From NCBI RefSeq assembly GCF_010731855.1, contig NZ_AP022620.1, positions 310,001 to 374,000 on the forward strand: a DNA stretch of 64,000 bases, given 5' to 3'. Each line of letters begins with the position of its first letter. Position 1 is the stretch's first letter. Positions 60,061 through 64,000 of this stretch are shown piece by piece. The position numbers were made by a program, and so were the translations under genes. The notes under the pieces were generated by a model. The model ran no database searches. It had not been told where the DNA came from and saw only the letters and a program-made list of their open reading frames with translations. The stretch is from Mycolicibacterium anyangense (GTDB taxonomy: Bacteria; Actinomycetota; Actinomycetes; Mycobacteriales; Mycobacteriaceae).

Positions 60061-61092
60061 ATGCGTATCGGAGTTCTCACCGGCGGCGGTGACTGTCCCG
60101 GGCTCAATGCCGTCATCCGCGCGGTTGTGCGGACTTGCGATGCCCGCTACGGCTCGTCGGTGGTCGGGTTCCTCGACGGCTGGCGTGGCCTGCTGGAAGA
60201 CCGGCGCATCCAGTTGCACAACGATGACCGCAACAACCGGCTGCTGGCCAAGGGCGGCACCATGCTGGGCACTGCGCGCACCAATCCCGACAAGCTGCGC
60301 GCCGGGCTCGACGACATCAAGCAGACCTTGGAGGACAACGGGATCGACGTGCTGATCCCGATCGGCGGCGAGGGCACGCTGACCGCCGCGCATTGGCTCT
60401 CCGAGGAAGGTGTGCCCGTCGTCGGGGTGCCCAAGACCATCGACAACGACATCGACTGCACCGACGTCACCTTCGGGCATGACACCGCGCTGCAGATCGC
60501 CACCGACGCCATCGACCGGCTGCACAGCACCGCCGAGTCGCACCAGCGCGTGATGCTCGTCGAGGTGATGGGCCGCCACGCCGGCTGGATCGCGCTGAAC
60601 GCCGGGCTGGCCTCCGGGGCGCACATGACGCTGATCCCCGAGCAACCCTTCGACGTCGAAGAGGTGTGCCGGCTGGTCAAGAAGCGCTTCCAGCGCGGTG
60701 AGTCCAGCTTCATCATCGTGGTGGCCGAGGGCGCCAAGCCCGCCGAGGGATCGATGGCGCTGCGCTCGGGTGGGGTCGACGAGTTCGGCCACGAACGGTT
60801 CACCGGGGTGGCCCAGCAGCTGGCCATCGAGGTGGAGAAGCGGATCAAGAAGGAAGTGCGGGTCACCGTCCTGGGGCACGTGCAGCGCGGCGGCACGCCG
60901 ACCGCCTATGACCGGGTGCTGGCCACCCGGTTCGGGGTCAACGCCGCCGACGCCGCCCATGCCGGCGAGTACGGGATGATGGTGTCGCTGCAGGGCAATG
61001 ACATCGGCCGGGTTCCGTTGGCCGACGCGGTCCGCCAGCTCAAGCTGGTGCCGCAGACCCGCTACGACGACGCGGCCGCCTTCTTCGGCTGA
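60061..61092 (+). CDS. pfkA: 6-phosphofructokinase
   Basis: A 343-residue group III PFK that phosphorylates fructose 6-phosphate. Near the N-terminus is [14 protein letters not shown]. The position that discriminates ATP from pyrophosphate use reads IGGEGTL (Gly after Glu, as in ATP-dependent enzymes), while VPKTIDND carries Lys where classical ATP-PFKs have Gly, typical of this mixed clade and of the ATP-dependent M. tuberculosis PfkA. The start ATG is at 60061. It lies inside the gat gene block as in other mycobacteria. Confidence 0.95.
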   Translation: MRIGVLTGGGDCPGLNAVIRAVVRTCDARYGSSVVGFLDGWRGLLEDRRIQLHNDDRNNRLLAKGGTMLGTARTNPDKLRAGLDDIKQTLEDNGIDVLIPIGGEGTLTAAHWLSEEGVPVVGVPKTIDNDIDCTDVTFGHDTALQIATDAIDRLHSTAESHQRVMLVEVMGRHAGWIALNAGLASGAHMTLIPEQPFDVEEVCRLVKKRFQRGESSFIIVVAEGAKPAEGSMALRSGGVDEFGHERFTGVAQQLAIEVEKRIKKEVRVTVLGHVQRGGTPTAYDRVLATRFGVNAADAAHAGEYGMMVSLQGNDIGRVPLADAVRQLKLVPQTRYDDAAAFFG

Positions 61093-61130
61093 CGTTCTGT
61101 GGCTGAGCCTCGGGGAGGAGGCCCTTGGCA

Positions 61131-62366
61131 ATGGGTGCGTCGATCCTGCCGCCGTTCGCCGCCGAGCTGATCGTCGATGCCGGTGGCGTGATCCTCGAGT
61201 GCGATGCCGCGGCCGGGGCGGTCCTCGGCACGGCGGACTCGACGCCGCTTGTCGGACGGGCCGTGGAGACGGTGCTCCCGTCGGAGCTGGCTGCGCCGGT
61301 ACGGGCCCACCTCGACGCGGGCGGTCCGCACGGTGCGGTGTTCGACGCCGCCGGTCGCCGGTTCATCGTGCGGCCCACACCACGGCCGGACCGTTTCGCG
61401 ATCGAGGTCGAAGACGTCGCCGCCAGGACGGCGGCCTGGCGGCGCCTGCATCTGACCCAGACCACCATCGACCGGATGACCGACATGATCATCTGGCTCG
61501 ACCCAGACGGGCGCTATGTGTTCGTCAACCCGGGCGCCACCGCGCTGCTCGGCTACTCCGCGGAGGAACTGTCCACACTGCGGGTGGTCGACGTCGATCC
61601 GATGTTCGACGAGCAGCGCTGGCGGGAACATTGGCAGGACATCGTCGAGCGGAAGTCATTCACCATCGAGACGGTCAACACCACCAAGTCCGGTGAGCGG
61701 GTACCCATCGAGGTGACGGTCAACTACGTCGAACACCAAGGTGCACAGTACAACTGCTCGATCGTGCGCGATATCTCCGAGCGAAAGCGATTCGAAGCCC
61801 AGCTGCTGGAGCTGAACCAGAAGATCACGCGGCTCTCGAACACCGACGAGCTCACCGGCATCGCCAACCGCCGCCGTGCCAACGCCGCCTTGGCTGAGCG
61901 GATCACCGCGCACATCGTCTCCGGCGATCCGCTGTCAGTGATCATGATCGACGTCGACCACTTCAAGGCGTTCAACGACCATTACGGGCACGCCGCTGGC
62001 GACGACTGTCTGTGCCGGGTCGCCCACGCGGTGGACGGGGTCGTCACCGAGGTCGGCGGTCTGGCCGCCCGCTATGGCGGCGAGGAGTTCCTGTGCCTGC
62101 TGCCGGCCGCCGATGAGGCGGCGGCGCATGCGGTCGCCGTGCGCATCCAGCAGTCGGTGGCCGACCTGGCCATCCCGCACGCGGCGTCGGGTTCGCCCGG
62201 TGTGGTGACGCTCAGCATCGGCGTGCTGACCGTCCGGGACCACTTCGACGCGGCATCCATCCTGGCCACGGTCGACGAGTACCTCTACCGGGCCAAGCGG
62301 CAGGGGCGTAACCGCATCGTCGGCGGCGAGGACCGGCCGATGAGACAGCGTCACGCCCGCCCCTAA
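61131..62366 (+). CDS. Cytosolic PAS-GGDEF diguanylate cyclase
   Basis: A 411-residue protein. The ATG at 61131 follows a strong GGAGGAGG site with a 9-base spacer. Domains in order: an N-terminal PAS-like region (about 5-85), a second PAS (about 100-230, with the C-terminal [13 protein letters not shown]) and a GGDEF domain (about 245-400) with an intact GGEEF active-site loop after AARY and the [10 protein letters not shown] helix. It makes cyclic di-GMP from two GTP. No RxxD inhibitory site precedes the loop and there are no membrane segments. No EAL domain is fused. The corresponding position in M. tuberculosis has no gene. Confidence 0.9.
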   Translation: MGASILPPFAAELIVDAGGVILECDAAAGAVLGTADSTPLVGRAVETVLPSELAAPVRAHLDAGGPHGAVFDAAGRRFIVRPTPRPDRFAIEVEDVAARTAAWRRLHLTQTTIDRMTDMIIWLDPDGRYVFVNPGATALLGYSAEELSTLRVVDVDPMFDEQRWREHWQDIVERKSFTIETVNTTKSGERVPIEVTVNYVEHQGAQYNCSIVRDISERKRFEAQLLELNQKITRLSNTDELTGIANRRRANAALAERITAHIVSGDPLSVIMIDVDHFKAFNDHYGHAAGDDCLCRVAHAVDGVVTEVGGLAARYGGEEFLCLLPAADEAAAHAVAVRIQQSVADLAIPHAASGSPGVVTLSIGVLTVRDHFDAASILATVDEYLYRAKRQGRNRIVGGEDRPMRQRHARP

Positions 62367-62376
62367 GATTGACCCC

Positions 62377-63891
62377 ATGACCGTCGCCAGTGCCGTTGAT
62401 CTGCTCGACTACGACGACGTCGTGGCCCGGTTCGACCCGGTCCTCGGCCTCGAGGTGCACGTCGAGCTGTCGACCGCGACCAAGATGTTCTGCGCCTGCT
62501 CGACGAGGTTCGGCGCCGAGCCCAACACCCAGGTGTGCCCGGTATGCCTGGGCCTGCCCGGAGCGCTGCCGGTGCTCAACGGCTCTGCCGTCGAGTCGGC
62601 CATTCGGATCGGGCTGGCGCTGAACTGCCGCATCGCCTCGTGGTGCCGGTTTGCCCGGAAGAACTACTTCTACCCGGATCAGCCGAAGAACTACCAGATC
62701 TCCCAGTACGACGAGCCGATCGCCTTCGACGGCTACCTCGACGTGCCGCTGGACGACGGCACCACCTTCCGGGTCGACATCGAACGTGCCCACATGGAAG
62801 AGGACACCGGCAAGCTCACCCACGTCGGCAGCGACACCGGCCGTATCCACGGCGCGACCACCTCGCTGCTGGATGTCAACCGCGCCGGAGTGCCGCTGAT
62901 CGAGATCGTCACCAAGCCGATCGAGGGTGCCGGGGAGCGTGCACCGGAGGTGGCGCGTGCCTACGTGACCGCACTGCGGGACCTGCTGCGGGCACTGGAC
63001 GTCTCTGACGTGCGGATGGACCAGGGCTCGCTGCGCTGCGACGCCAACGTCTCGCTGCGGCCGATCGGCCAGGTGGAGTTCGGCACCCGCACCGAGACCA
63101 AGAACGTCAACTCGCTCAAGAGCGTCGAGGTGGCCGTCCGTTACGAGATGCGCCGCCAGGCCGCGATCCTCGCCGACGGCGGCAAGATCCATCAGGAGAC
63201 CCGGCACTTCCACGAGGACGGTTACACCTCGCCCGGCCGCGACAAGGAGACCGCCGAGGACTACCGGTACTTCCCGGAGCCCGACCTCGAACCGGTGGCC
63301 CCCGCCGAGGAGCTCGTCGAGCGGCTGCGCACCACCATTCCAGAGCTTCCGTGGTTGTCGCGCAAGCGAATTCAGCAGGAGTGGGGGATCTCCGACGAGG
63401 TCATGCGTGACCTGGTGAACGCCGGTGCGGTGGACCTGGTCGCCGCGACCGTCAGCCACGGGGCGTCCAGCGAGTCGGCCCGGGCATGGTGGGGCAACTT
63501 CCTGGTGCAGAAGGCCAATGAAGTGGGGGTGGAGCTCGATGCCCTCGGGATCACCCCGGCCCAGGTGGCCGCGGTGGTGGCCCTGGTCGACGAGGGCAAG
63601 CTGTCGAACAAGCTGGCCCGTCAGGTTGTCGAAGGGGTGCTGGCCGGCGAGGGGGAACCCGAGCAGGTGATGGCCGCCCGCGGCCTGGCGCTGGTGCGTG
63701 ACGACTCGCTGATCCAGGCCGCTGTCGACGAGGCGCTGGCGGCCAATCCCGATGTCGCCGAGAAGATCCGCGGCGGCAAGGTGCAGGCGGCAGGCGCGAT
63801 CGTCGGCGCGGTCATGAAGGCCACCAAGGGCCAGGCCGATGCCGCGCGGGTGCGCGAACTGGTCATGGCCGCTTGCGGCCAGGCGGTTTAG
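62377..63891 (+). CDS. gatB: Asp/Glu-tRNA amidotransferase subunit B
   Basis: A 504-residue protein that binds and activates the misacylated tRNA in the GatCAB complex. The N-terminal motif [10 protein letters not shown], the zinc ligands (MFCACSTRF and CPVCLGLPG) and the conserved [17 protein letters not shown] are visible. A C-terminal tRNA-binding YqeY-like domain follows from about residue 360. The ATG at 62377 follows the GGDEF gene by 10 bases. Its stop overlaps the stop of the gene on the other strand. Confidence 0.97.
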   Translation: MTVASAVDLLDYDDVVARFDPVLGLEVHVELSTATKMFCACSTRFGAEPNTQVCPVCLGLPGALPVLNGSAVESAIRIGLALNCRIASWCRFARKNYFYPDQPKNYQISQYDEPIAFDGYLDVPLDDGTTFRVDIERAHMEEDTGKLTHVGSDTGRIHGATTSLLDVNRAGVPLIEIVTKPIEGAGERAPEVARAYVTALRDLLRALDVSDVRMDQGSLRCDANVSLRPIGQVEFGTRTETKNVNSLKSVEVAVRYEMRRQAAILADGGKIHQETRHFHEDGYTSPGRDKETAEDYRYFPEPDLEPVAPAEELVERLRTTIPELPWLSRKRIQQEWGISDEVMRDLVNAGAVDLVAATVSHGASSESARAWWGNFLVQKANEVGVELDALGITPAQVAAVVALVDEGKLSNKLARQVVEGVLAGEGEPEQVMAARGLALVRDDSLIQAAVDEALAANPDVAEKIRGGKVQAAGAIVGAVMKATKGQADAARVRELVMAACGQAV

Positions 63892-64000
63892 GCGCTCAGC
63901 CGACCGGAGCTGATCCACCAGCGTTCGTGCAGGCGCCGACAGCGGGCCGCCGACAGTGGATCGGGCCAGTCATAGCGGTCGAGTACCTCGGCGGCGCCGG
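63888..64000 (-). CDS. 3' end of an unidentified gene, cut by window edge
   Basis: The frame is open on the minus strand from the window edge to a TAA at 63888-63890, giving a C-terminus of about 36 residues. It reads like coding sequence ([16 protein letters not shown], then [10 protein letters not shown]). It would end 4 bases inside gatB, like other convergent pairs here. Too little is visible to name it. Confidence 0.4.
   Translation of the reverse strand, partial: GAAEVLDRYDWPDPLSAARCRRLHERWWISSGRLSA

Noticed and set aside
62212..63918. A 568-codon antisense frame over gatB
   Set aside because: Shadow of gatB; composition is Leu/Gly/His/Arg-rich without motifs. Only the short separate minus-strand frame at the window edge was kept.

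Overview
The window is high-GC actinobacterial chromosome and almost certainly from a Mycobacterium/Mycolicibacterium (fast-grower type). The evidence is gene content and order. From memory of M. tuberculosis H37Rv, the backbone runs nrdI, nrdE, a TetR gene and a monooxygenase gene (Rv3050c/Rv3049c), nrdF2, Rv3046c, adhC, fecB, ctaD, serB2, an ABC ATPase, a NUDIX gene, echA17, two methyltransferase genes, TB22.2, a beta-propeller lipoprotein, an acetyltransferase, the Rv3032-3031-3030 polymethylated-glucan block, etfBA (fixAB), two acyltransferases, iscS, mnmA, a MetE-like gene, ligA, an ACT protein, gatC, gatA, pfkA and gatB. That is the Rv3052c to Rv3009c interval, read in the opposite direction. 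No rRNA, tRNA, CRISPR array, transposase or prophage was recognised.

Several accessory modules are set into this conserved backbone. (1) 2.6-6.6 kb: a four-helix membrane protein, a PhyH dioxygenase, a DODA-type extradiol dioxygenase, a SMI1/KNR4-like protein and a geranylgeranyl-reductase-like flavoprotein. (2) 10.2-16.4 kb: an orphan YrbEB permease with a type-B carboxylesterase, then a DmpA-type aminopeptidase and APC permease operon facing a TetR gene across a clear palindrome. (3) 22.4-25.5 kb: a MocR (GntR/aminotransferase) regulator divergent from a small protein, a YczE-type membrane protein and a P-loop kinase. (4) 33.0-34.9 kb: a small membrane protein and a secreted protein made of about 16 YadA-head-like beta-roll repeats. 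(5) 45.8-55.2 kb: a catabolic island between the MetE-like gene and ligA (TetR, amidohydrolase, Cys-less thiolase, DUF35 partner, small Cys protein, aldehyde dehydrogenase, DUF2889 protein, tandem-fused CoA-transferase). (6) A PAS-GGDEF diguanylate cyclase gene between pfkA and gatB.

Many genes are translationally coupled by 1-4 base overlaps: peptidase/APC, YczE/kinase, ABC/NUDIX, Rv3030/3031/3032, iscS/mnmA, thiolase/DUF35 and gatC/gatA. Functional units that can be read are class Ib ribonucleotide reduction (nrdI-nrdE and nrdF, with a candidate NrdR box before nrdF), methylglucose lipopolysaccharide synthesis, electron transfer flavoprotein, tRNA thiolation (IscS to MnmA) and Gln-tRNA amidation (GatCAB).

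The parts most worth follow-up are the beta-roll protein, the 46-55 kb island with its paired TGAAAA palindromes, the orphan YrbEB-esterase pair, the YczR-YczE-kinase operon and the shared TetR-type site before the regulator and monooxygenase genes. Start codons were chosen by ribosome-binding sequence, overlaps and family length. No alignments or database searches could be run.
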